DNA of 64,000 nt from Pterobdella sp. o SKG-2022. Its lineage: Eukaryota; Annelida; Clitellata; Hirudinida; Piscicolidae. This document shows, piece by piece, positions 12,176 to 22,647 of this stretch. The position numbers and the translations under genes are program-made. The number at the start of each line of letters is the position of its first letter. Position 1 is the first letter of the stretch. Location of the stretch: NCBI GenBank assembly GCA_964035795.1, contig OZ038320.1, positions 21,284,589-21,348,588 of the forward strand. Reading direction: 5' to 3'. The notes beneath the pieces were generated by a model. That model was not told where the DNA came from and did not search any database. It saw nothing but the letters and a program-made list of their open reading frames with translations.

Positions 12176-15100
12176 ATGATTGAAATTACGTGTAATGATA
12201 GATTAGGAAAGAAAGTTAGAATAAAATGCAAGTAGGTTTATTAAAAATTTCTCACTATAGCAATATTTTTTCATTAATAAACTTCATATAATTCTTTGTT
12301 ACAACATTAAACTATTTTCTAAGTGAGGATGATACAATCGGGGATTTGAAAAAACTTATTGCGGCTCAAACAGGAACAAGATACGATAAAATTGTTCTCA
12401 AAAAATGGTTATTTACCTTCTTTTCAGCTGTTTCATATGTATACTTATAGTTTTTTTCATGTTGAAGTAAAATAACAAAATTTTTGAACTTTAAATGTGT
12501 TTATTATAAAAGTTTTGAGTTACCAGGATAAAATTTTCAAGTACATGAAAAAATAATCATTCATGTACTTAAAAATGCTATTAGTATCATGAAGTATTGT
12601 ACTTTGCAATAAACACATACAGTGTTCGAAAATAATAATAATAATTTACGAGGTTTATTATAGTGATGTTTGACCCAAAGAGTTTCAAGATCACTTGATA
12701 TGTGTAAAATATTCAAATATAATAATAGGTTATACCAGCTTAATATTTTAAAAAAAAAACTAGTTTTTAGCACTTTTTCAAAGTCTTTCACTTTCCTAAG
12801 CCTTCTGGTAAGCCGTTCCCAAAAGTGTTGTTATATATACTTATATGGCTCAATATTTTTTTAATACATTTATTCTATGTCCCCTTCATTTTTTGCTATA
12901 TAAAAAAGGTTTTGAGTTAAGAAAATGATACTAAAATATCTGTTTGTAAATAACTATCATTAGTCTACTATTATCAAAGTTATAACAGGAAAAACTTCAA
13001 GTGTTAAACTGGCTATAGTTTAATATCAAGGTTTTAATATATTGGTTTGATCATTAATTTATTTTTCCAAGGTTTTTCTAAATCTGACTTGATAAAAATA
13101 ATCCTTTCAAATTTAATGAATTGAATAAATTATAAGTTCTATTTTTTAAAAATTAGTTTTTTATGTTCTAGATTCAGGGTTATTTTCCCCTTATTTAACT
13201 TTTTTTAAAATTTTTATGTAACTTCTTTTTAGAACTATTTTTCAAACCAGACCAAACAATTAAAATCTTTTCTTTTCATTTTTCAATCTTTTTTAGCTCA
13301 CCAATTTTTTTGCTTATATTTGGGAATTATTACCAAAAATGATAAAAATTATCTGGCATCAAACTGTGAACATCATTCTCATGTTGGTACCAAATATGAA
13401 ATAAAAACTTGATAATGAAGAAATCAATAGGTTTTCTGGCATAATGTTAAAAGGCACCCACTTAGTGTTTGAGCATTCAGGTCCTTAAGTAGAAATGTTA
13501 CTTTATTAAGATACAAATCTGATACTTCTTGTTATTTTTCAGGAACTCTGTCATTATGTTTTCAAGATAAATTTTTTTTAGATGACCCAGGCTAACTTTT
13601 TTATCATAATAATCAGCAAAGAAACATTTTTGAAACATCACTTACCAGCTTGATAAGGAAGTTATCTTCCCCTACATGTAAAAGCATGGGGTAATAAAAA
13701 AATTAACCAGATCACATTTTTCAGGCATTTAGAAAACACCATCACTAAAAGTGCAACATAAAGTAAAGGAGGTTCCACAAAATTGTACAGAAACTAAAAC
13801 CATATATAAAAATATAGAAATATATTTAAAAACCAAACTTGGGCCTTAAAACTGTTAGCTACCTTTTTTTGATGCGTGTGAGGCATGACGTTAGAGGTAT
13901 GTCGGAATTTGTAATTGTTACAAAAATAACAAAACTTCTATAATGAAAAAATTATTAAAAGACTAACAACAATAGTCAATTTTGATAATGAGTTTCCATG
14001 GAATGAAAATAATCTCTCTGATCTACTGCCAGTGAAAGGTCCAAGTCCTCCTAGCACTAATGATATGGTTCGTAAAGCCGTTTGTAAAATGAATCCTGGC
14101 TGCTGGTCCATCTGGGGTCGTGTCTGAAATGATCAAGGCATCCGGTGGTGCAGGCATCGAGCTTATACGTGACCTCATCAATGCTATCGTAGCTCAAAAT
14201 TGCATTTCGTCAGACTGGAAATATAGTTACATAGTTAAGCTGTACAAGGATAAAGGGGTTTCGTTGGTCAGAAGTAACTATAGAGGCTTGAAACTGATGG
14301 ACCATGTGATGAAAACCGTTGAACGTGTGGTGGAAGCTCTCATCAGAAGAATTATAAACATAAATGAGATGTAGTGTGGTTTCATGCTTGAGCGTTGCAC
14401 CACTGACGCTATATTTATCCTACGGCAGTTGCAAGAGAAGTACATGGCTACCAATAAGCCACTTTTCGTGGTCTTTTTTGACCTGGAAAAGGCATTTTAT
14501 CGTTTTCCTCGGAAGATAATATGGTGGGCTATGCGGAAACTTGGTGTTGAAGAGTGGTTGGTGCGTTTGGTTCAGGTTATGTATGAGGGTGTAAAGAGCG
14601 TGGTAACTGGTTGGTGATGGTTGCAGCAAGGAATTTGGTGTGAATGTAGGCGTACATCGGGGCTTAGTCCTGAGTCCCTTTCTTTTCATTATAGTAATTG
14701 AAGCTGTTTCTATGGGATTTCCGATTGGTTCTCTACGAAAACTACTGTACGCACATGATTTGGTAATTATTTCTGTAACAATAAAAGGTTTAATTTTTAG
14801 GTTGGAAAAATGGTTTAGAGGTTAAAGGGTAAATATGAGGAAAACGAAGGTTATGGTATGTGGTGATTACCTGAACATGCTCAAAAAGCCTGGCTGCTTG
14901 CCATGTGGTGGGGTTGTTTTAATGGTGCAGGCTGTAATTCGATTTTTTGTGAAGCTTGTAAAATTTGGTTGCATAAGAAGTGTTGTGGTACAAGCGGTGG
15001 TTTGAAGAAAGATCCATCATTCAGATGTGCTCGGTGCCTGGGTACTGCACGACCAATGGATGGTAGGAAAATAACTGAAGTCCAAATGGGAAATGACAAG

Positions 15101-15814
15101 ATCTACCCTCTGCTGAGAAAAATGGGCTCTAAATAGATGATGATAAACTATTAAAAATAGATGTTTTTAAGAGACATGAAATAATGAAAAAGCAATTCAG
15201 AATTTCGATAACTATCATAGTCTAAAGTGTTAAAGGCCAAAAAAAGGATTAGTTGTTAAATTTTCAACAGCAAGTCATGTACACAGGAGTTGGTGCTGTT
15301 TTATGTGACGAGGGTAGCCTAGATTGATTATGCCACACGATTTAAAACTCATTGAATTTATCTGAACTCTTGAAATTTATTTTAATATAATCATTTATTT
15401 CATAAGTTCCATTTCAATTTCAACTCATTAACTTTTGATTGATAAATTAATTTGTATACTTTTATACACATACTAGATAAATTTACTTAAAAAATAATTT
15501 TTTTAATAAATTTTTTGTCCCAAAACAACAAAAAAATTAATTTTAATTGAAAAATTGATCAATAGATGTTTATCGTAAGATATTTCCAAGCAGATTGTGT
15601 ACTATTTCTCATTACTCAATATTTTCTGTTACGATTTTAATCACAAGTCTCATTGTTATTACACTTACTACAGGTACACAATTTTTAAAGATCATGTTAC
15701 TCTTGTGGATTGTAAGTATACTCATCATTTCAACTGTGGAAATTTCTAATTTTTCAAACTTTAATACCAGATGAAATTCATGATGGGATGAATTTGGAGC
15801 TCTATTATCAGTAA
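12176..15814 (+). CDS. UBL5: Ubiquitin-like protein 5 (Hub1)
   Basis: Small ubiquitin-like modifier without a C-terminal diglycine that binds splicing factors non-covalently and acts in pre-mRNA splicing and the mitochondrial stress response. Exons: 12176-12231, 12324-12407, 15674-15711, 15771-15814; phases agree and give 73 residues, exactly the usual UBL5 length. The N-terminus reads [18 protein letters not shown], the core contains [18 protein letters not shown], then [21 protein letters not shown] and [11 protein letters not shown] ending in YYQ, the family signature. Intron 2 is 3.27 kb and carries a retrotransposon fragment (13950-15140), while the other introns are under 100 bases. The start is the only ATG fitting the family. 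It is divergent from KATNB1 and lies 381 bp upstream of the SDR gene on the same strand. Confidence 0.96.
13950..15140 (+). mobile_element. Non-LTR retrotransposon fragment: RT plus C-terminal zinc finger
   Basis: Broken frames encode consecutive pieces of one reverse transcriptase: [118 protein letters not shown] and the catalytic region LLYAHDL, where the usual YADD Asp has become His. A Cys/His cluster then follows ([20 protein letters not shown], then [15 protein letters not shown]), as in an animal RT family with a PHD-like finger. Stops and frameshifts show it is dead. It sits in UBL5 intron 2 in sense orientation. Confidence 0.88.
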
Positions 15815-16195
15815 ATGCTTATCCTGAATTTTTTCATATGACAGTTAAAACTTATTTCTAGATTTTTCAATCAAATAAATCATTCAATCTTCAAGTTTTA
15901 TACATTGAAAGTTTAATATGAGACGAATCAAAATATGGGACAGGTTCAGGATAAGGGTCGTTACGATCTCGCCTCGTTGAATTTATTTGAAAAAAGTAAA
16001 TAATTCGAAGACTTTTCTGAAAATTTCAAAATAAACTTTGCATATCAATGACTTCACTAGTAGAAATACTTTTATCAAAGTTGAGGTCATGTTTTTGTTA
16101 CAATTTAGGGCCAGCCAATAGGAACTCGTGATTTTGCTTATATATAGAAACTTCGTAATAGTCACTTGTTTTAAAAAACTATTTCGTTTTCAAAA

Positions 16196-17728
16196 ATGGA
16201 TTTGGCTAAATTTTTCACTGATGTTTTTAACACTGCACTTGTCATGATAGTATGCTGTTTTTCATCTATCTACAACTTTTTCTTCCCCACTAAAAAATCT
16301 ATTAAGAATCAAATCGCTCTTGTCACCGGATCAGGTATTTTTTCTTATATGAATCTAAGTAAGTAATTAATTATTGTATAAAATTTTTTAACTAGGTTCT
16401 GGACTTGGTAGAGGACTTGCATTAAAATTGAGTGAACTAGGTTGTACTATTGTGTTGGTTGATATCAATCAACGAACCAACAATGAAACAGGTCGGATTA
16501 TGAAAAAGTCTTATATTGCAGCTAGTATCTCATTTTATTTCAATTAAAATTTCAAGGCAAACTAATAAGAGACCAAGGTGGAAATTGTATCCTCTATTCA
16601 TGTGATCTCTCTGACAGAAATGAAATTGCAATTCTTGTTGATAAAGTAATACTTAATCTCATTATTATATTTTTTTTTTATAGAAATTATTTAATTAGAA
16701 ATATTTACTTTATAGGTCAAGAAAGAAGTTGGTGACATAGAAATTCTTATTAACAATGCTGGAATTGTGAATGCTAAGTTCTTAGATGAATTAGCAGAAG
16801 ATGAAATTCAAAAAAGTTTTGATATAAATATTATGGCACATTTCTGGGTTGGTCTAAATTTTCAGACTTTTTTAAAACCATTTTAGCTGTCTGATTGATA
16901 GTCTGTATGAATAATATAAAATGAAATTCTCAGATTTTACAAAATTATTTTACATTAATTTTAGCTTCAAATTTTATGTCTATAGTTAAGTAATATTTGT
17001 CCAGCTTACAAAGCACTTTTTGCCGGGAATGATGCATTTGAACCATGGCCACATTGTGAACATTGCAAGTGTGGCAGGGTTTTTTGGGATCAACAAAATG
17101 TCTGATTATTGTGCTTCAAAGTTTGCTGTTGTTGGTTTTACTGAATGTCTTAAAGAGGAACTTAGAGCTAGAAATTACTCAGGTTAGTTTTGAAATTTTC
17201 TAATTTATTTATTAACATTATGTTTCAAAAACCATTATTCGTAAAGGTGTTAAGACAACTTGTGTGTGTCCTTACTTCATTGAAACTGGAATGTTTGATG
17301 GTTACCAAATCAAGTGAGATTTGCTTTTATTTAGAAATTTTTTCTTTGATTCCATATTTCATTGAATAGGTTTTTTTTAATTAATTTTGCTTTTAACAAC
17401 AAAAAATAATTTTTAGATATGACTTCTTGCTGAAAGGCCTGAAAACTCAAGAGGTAGTTGATAGTATTGTTGAAGCTATTTTGAGAAACCAAGAATTGTT
17501 GGTGTTACCATGGAGATTAAATGCTGTCATTGCTATCAAAAAGTTAGCTAAAATTTAATAAAAAATTTTTCATTTGAATAAATTTCGTTCTTAAAAATTC
17601 CTGTTTTTTTATAGTTTTTCAAATTTTGAATAAAACTTTTCAGCTTTTTGCCCATTAAAGCAATAGAGGCAGTGAGTGATTTACTTGGAGTGAATGGATG
17701 TCTCAGAAATATCCATGGGAAAAAATAA
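16196..17728 (+). CDS. Short-chain dehydrogenase, SDR16C type (retinol/steroid dehydrogenase)
   Basis: NAD(P)-dependent oxidoreductase of the group with epidermal retinal dehydrogenase 2, RDH10 and 17-beta-HSD11/13, acting on retinol or steroids at the ER or lipid droplets. Exons: 16196-16334, 16396-16491, 16557-16645, 16716-16847, 17005-17182, 17247-17313, 17417-17542, 17644-17728; all phases match, 303 residues, the normal size. A hydrophobic N-terminal segment (about residues 8-31) is a membrane anchor. The cofactor motif TGSGSGLGRG is at 44-53, NNAG at 121-124, catalytic Ser174 in NIASVAG, Tyr187 and Lys191 in YCASK. Downstream come CVCPYFIETGMF and a C-terminal hydrophobic/basic tail ending NIHGKK. 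The exact substrate cannot be told from sequence. Confidence 0.93.
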
Positions 17729-18201
17729 ACTCATTTATAATTTTGAAATGCGGCTTATCTTGAGAAGGATTTGAAATTTTTTAATTAATCGTGCAACTAT
17801 TGTCTTTAAATTTTTTTATTTGTTTAAATTTAAATGTTTTTAAGTTATTTATGAATGTCTAGTTATAAAGAATGTATTTTTAGTTTCATCAACCATTTTT
17901 TAAGTGAAAATTGAAAGTAAGTTTAGACTTAGTGGTTGTTGATATCAAAAGTTATAGTTAGCAAAACTGATTATTTTATGCTTATGAGTTATAAATTTCA
18001 AACTTTTTTAAACATTTTAACTTTTGTAGTATAAAAAACTAAACCTATGGTTTTATTACTTGCGAAATGTTCTTTTTCAATAAATCCGAAAAAAAATTAA
18101 ATTAAGTTCAATTGAACGCTCAATCTTTCGAAACGTATTTAGGAGAGTTAGTTTGTTTTGGTCAGAGTTCCTTTCAAAAACTAAGGTATCGTGTACCAAG
18201 A

Positions 18202-19076
18202 ATGTCTTCGTATGTATCTGAAGTGGTCGAAGAAGAAAAATCAAAAATGTATGTACCTCGTCCGGCACACGATCCTCCCCGTGGTACTGTGGGGTATGAT
18301 TTGCCCGGGGTTTATGACAAGCTTGGTGCTCTAAGTGATGCTCAACAACATAAATTAAACCTTTACAAAGTTCCTACTATTAATCAAATTGTGTTTTATG
18401 AAATATTCATTGAATATAAGACTGAACTTATATAAATTTTTAGTTCACTTTGTTGAATAAGCGTTTTTATAAGTTTGATGTTATTTCACTAAATTCATTA
18501 ATAATAAATATCAATTTAGAAAGAGCTGAGATTTGAAGATGAGGTATATTTACGCTCTCATCCTGAAATCAAATGCATTGTTTCTGATTTCCTCAAGTAT
18601 TTATCAAATTACTTAGTGCGAACAAGCTGAAATAAATGAGATTTTTTAATAGATGTATTTTTAATTTATATATTTAATTTTTATTTATATTTATATATAT
18701 TATTTATATATATATATTATTTATATTATATATTTATATATTTATATATATATTTATATATTTATATATATTATATATTTATGTATATTTAATTTTTAAC
18801 ATTTAATAGATGTATTCTGAACGAGAAACCGCTTGAATCGAAAAAATTCATATCAAGTGGGATTTAAAATTAAACTGAATTAGTTTTATTTAAAAAAATT
18901 CTTAATTATATATGAATAATTTTTTAATGAAATATTTTTTGATAATTACTTATTGATTTGAATCCTTATTCAACAAAGACTATTTCACCGACCCCCAATT
19001 ACCTCAAAAGATTAATAGACTGGTAGCCCAACATCATGCCCGAATAAAAATGGATAACATTTTGAGGAACAGTTAA
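18202..19076 (+). CDS. RIIAD1: RIIa domain-containing protein 1
   Basis: Small protein related to the RIIa docking/dimerisation fold; its role is poorly known. Exons: 18202-18369, 18520-18596, 18810-18856, 18979-19076, phases matched, 129 residues. The N-terminal exon carries VPRPAHDPPRGTVGYDLPG and ALSDAQQHKLNLYK; exon 2 encodes FEDEVYLRSHPEIKCIVSDF, which lines up with the YLRTHKEVEWLISGF part of human RIIAD1; exon 3 (NEKPLESKKFIS) and exon 4 (YFTDPQLPQKI) complete the domain. The tail is KMDNILRNS. An in-frame ATG at 18112 would add 30 residues; 18202 is preferred because the upstream stretch has no family character. The exon 1 donor (GTTCCT) is weak but keeps the domain spacing; a donor 24 bases downstream would insert eight residues. 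Confidence 0.85.
18655..18800. repeat. AT-rich simple repeat
   Basis: A run of TATATTTATATA-type sequence fills RIIAD1 intron 2. It is low complexity with no other signal. Confidence 0.8.
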
Positions 19077-22000
19077 GTGTAGTTTTTAATTTTTTTTTTG
19101 GTTTTCAATGCTTACAATCACTGCTACTGACTTCAATCAATTCTCACCTTTCGATATGAAGTTTGAGCAAGAAATAGCTCTTGTGATTAAGCATTCTAGC
19201 TCTTTCCGTCTAATTTATTATCTAAGTCTAAGTTGAAATAAAATGCATCATAACGTTATTTTTGAAATAATTCATTTATTATAGTCTAATTTTTCTTTTA
19301 TTTTCAACTTAAATGGTATAGAAGCTATGAAGTTGTTCAACTAAACTAGCCTATTAACAAATATGAATTTGTAGTAATGGGATTTCACTTATGACATTTG
19401 TCTCACTTGTCCATCACTCAAAACAATTTAACTTACTCAACAGTAATATTTGAAATTTGGTACATTTTCATTCGTACTTTTTTATCTTATATAATACAGG
19501 AACTATGCATAAATGGGGAGACACCTAAGATTTAGTGTAACAAAATTCATAAATTTTTATGACGTAAAATAGTCTAAATCAAATCGAAAAAAAAAATTAT
19601 TTAAGCACGAAGCTTTTCGTAAGATTCGCTCGATAATGTGAGTTCGCCTTACGAAAGCTTCGTTAAATTAATTTGTGTTAGTTTGTGTTTGTTTCCTTCA
19701 TAAGTTTATATTTATATCAAAAATCAAGTGTTTATTTTCGAACAAAGGATCTAATTCTTGTAAAATGAAAACCTTATCCCAAAACATTAGCATTCTTTAA
19801 TAGAAATGGTTATAATGATTGTAGAGTTCAAAATTTATCGCACTTTTAATTGGTGACTTTTACGCAAATAAGTTTACTTAAATACTTATGCCATTTAAAA
19901 TAAAGATATCAGTATTGCCTTAGTGAGAGGCAAGATAGATCAAAGTATTTTAGACATCAAGTACAAATTTGCTCTTCTTATTGCTAATTTTTTTAATACA
20001 TCAAAGCTTTTGATTTTTTCACTATAAAACGTTTAAGTTTCATAGTACATTTATAATAATTTGAAAAAAATTTTTTAAAGCTACTTTTCAATCATTTACC
20101 AGGTTACGGAAGGATATAAATGTGCTTTTCAGTTGAAGAAAATTTAATTTTTTAGAATAATCTGGAATGAAGATTCAAACAAAAAATATAATACATTGTT
20201 TTATTCAAAACTTAAAATTAAAAAAAATTACATAAAAAATATGATCATTTTTAAATTAAGTTTTTCCTGACTTGTTGGATTTTCAGATTGATGGAATTGT
20301 TAATTAATGAACTTTGTGCCGTTGAAATATTTCATCAAAATCGTCTTTAAATAGTCAAAAACATTGAAAACCTGATATGAAAAATTTTCACGTTATATAG
20401 CAAAAATTTACACAAGATTCTTGCTATTCAGTTAATAAAAATGCTTAATTTGCATTGTTAATATTTTGATAAAGAAGTTCCAAACAGCAAAAAGCTGTTT
20501 TAAATTGGACCAATCAAAGGCTTTGAAAAATGTTAGTTTTTTTTTTCTCGAAAACATTCATGTATCATAATGTTTAAATATTCACGGATTGTACAAAAAG
20601 CTTTGTTAGTTGATAAATGTTAGTTGTTTTTCCATAAAACTTCTAAAAGGATTATTTCAGTACTTTCACAATTTTTTTGGAGTTCTATGATTGGTTTATA
20701 AGCTATAGGCTCGCTGTTCACTACTTTTATTTCCTTGAAAAACTTTATTACCGTGTAAATATTTAAATATTATTATTAATAAATACTTTTCAATTTGTTG
20801 ACTCATACAACCAGATAACCAGGAAAATGTTTATAAAGTAGTGATGGCTCACTTAGGTCTGAGACTTGCCACTTAACATTGAAAACTTTCATTGATTTGA
20901 AGAGCTCAACCTCATTTTCGAATTTTTCCCAAGCATCTCAGAATTCATTCACCATCATTTATCAAACTCACCACAATTCAGTGATATATCCCAGTTGAAA
21001 CTAAAGTCGATGAGTTATCTATCGGCAACCAAGGTCAGTTTGAATTTTGAGCATGCGATCTTTTCCACTGAGCTGCTTTCTATAATACTTTTATCTTTAA
21101 ACAACCCTCTAACATTCACATCGGTTTGTTGATACCAAGTTTTCCAGGAATTTAATCCTTTTAGTTCGAAAAAAAAACATTTTCATGGGTTTATTCTCCA
21201 CAAATCAATATTAGAGTTGATTACAACAATAAGTTTTTGAAAAAATAATGAAAAAAAACTTTTAAATAAATAAAAGAAAACAAAGAAAGGTCGCTGTTAA
21301 CCGTTAGTGATAATTTGAAGTATCAATTTAAAACAATATCAAACTCGTCTTGATTTTTAGTTATTTTCAAAATAATTCTTGCACAAATTGTGTTAATAGT
21401 ATTGTTTTTCATTGAGTTTTTTATTATGAAAAGTTTTCATCTTTCATTTATACGCTCTGCATATGCACATTCTCATTTCACTTTGCAATATTCCTGTTGG
21501 AAATGGTAGGGTATTTTAGATATTTACTTTTGTTTGAACAAATCTGTTTTAAAACAAAGATGGCCACAAAAAAAACAACATTCCGAGAATTATATTTATA
21601 TAATTTTCAAATTTAAAACACATCATTGAATATTAGATTAGTAAACAATTGACGTGTTGAATAATAAGTTTGGATGCAGTATTATACTGCGGAATACCTT
21701 TTAAAGCTCTTCAAGCTCTTACAGTCTTTTCTCCTTTTCCAGTTTTTTTTGTTTTTTCCACTTAAGCTTGCACAAAAAAAATTGAGATCACTCAAGCCAG
21801 CCTTCTTCTTCTAGTGCTCTTTTTATCTTTTTTTACTTTTGTCTCCTCCTTAATAATTTTTTTTATTTTATTCGTTTTTTTTTCCATTTAGACACATAGC
21901 TTAAAAATGAACAAATACTTTTGGAAAGATTTTTTATCAAAACTTCACCAGCTATTACTATACAAAACATACATAAGTTACATTATTTCAACTTTTATTT

Positions 22001-22330
22001 TTTTTTATTCGATTAACTTTTTCTTCTACATCCATCTCTTCATCCAGTTCTTTTTGACTCAATCAAACTTTTCTTCTGACTCTCTAGTGTCAACCCCATT
22101 GCCTATTCTTTCTCTTCCATTTCCATTTGTGCCGCCTGTGCAAACAGTTGCATTTTTTAAACAGATTCTATAGTCTTATGACTGGCAGTGGTGAAAACTG
22201 CAAAAAAGATACTATCATGAAAATGAAAGTTTTAAGCACCAGAATGAAGACAAAAATTAGCTTCCAAAATGTGAAAACAATGTTTGAGATAGGAAGGTAC
22301 ATATTACTACAGAAATGAAAAAAATACGGA
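19077..22330. other. Intergenic stretch without recognised gene
   Basis: About 3.2 kb of AT-rich sequence after RIIAD1. Apart from a hairpin at 19597-19672 and a very weak reverse-transcriptase-like trace on the minus strand near 20460-20760, I see no supported gene. Open frames here are short and T-rich. Confidence 0.6.
19597..19672. repeat. Imperfect inverted repeat (hairpin)
   Basis: ATTTAAGCACGAAGCTTTTC at about 19598 pairs with the complement in CTTACGAAAGCTTCGTTAAA at about 19649-19668, with a loop of about 20 bases. It could be a small foldback element or solo MITE remnant. Confidence 0.55.
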
Positions 22331-22339
22331 CTGTATTTC

Positions 22340-22645
22340 TTAGGGGTGAAGGGATTGGAATAATTAACATTGATGACTGACATAATTAGAATGGGAAGGA
22401 TCTCAACTTGACTAGCCTGCGATGTTCCAGTCCAAAAAATAATGTCAAATCTATGGAGGGACATAGTAGTCGGAAGTTAAAAATGTAATTATATGGGTTG
22501 AAATTAATTGAATAAGTTATGAAAGTTTTGGAGCACGTGGTGAAGATTTATTGAAAAAAAAGTAATGATTGATGAAATGCAATGTGGTTGCATACAAGGT
22601 CGGGGTACAACTGGAGCCATATTTAGTCTTTTGGTTGCTTAAAAT
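22340..22645 (+). mobile_element. Zinc-finger RT family fragment, left half
   Basis: In a broken frame this reads GLKLIE, VMKVLEHVV, then KKVMIDEMQCGCIQGRGTTG and AIFSL, matching the NYRGLKL...VMKxxERVVE...GFMPGRGTTDAIF block of the RT also seen at 13950. The frame stops where the minus-strand element at 22648 begins and resumes after 24960 with the next RT block. Confidence 0.75.
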
Positions 22646-22647
22646 TC

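Noticed and set aside
12540..12575. Short inverted repeat AGTACATGA...TCATGTACT as a terminator or element
   Set aside because: Ten-base arms are within chance expectation in this AT-rich DNA and no second copy was noticed.
14420..14689. Minus-strand 89-codon open frame
   Set aside because: It is the shadow of the RT frame on the plus strand and has no family features.
18112..18201. Upstream ATG adding 30 residues to RIIAD1
   Set aside because: The added stretch lacks family character and ATG 18202 fits better, although it cannot be excluded.
21907..22173. 88-codon Phe/Ser-rich plus-strand frame
   Set aside because: T-rich low-complexity DNA yields such hydrophobic frames by chance; no start context, splice structure or homologue seen.
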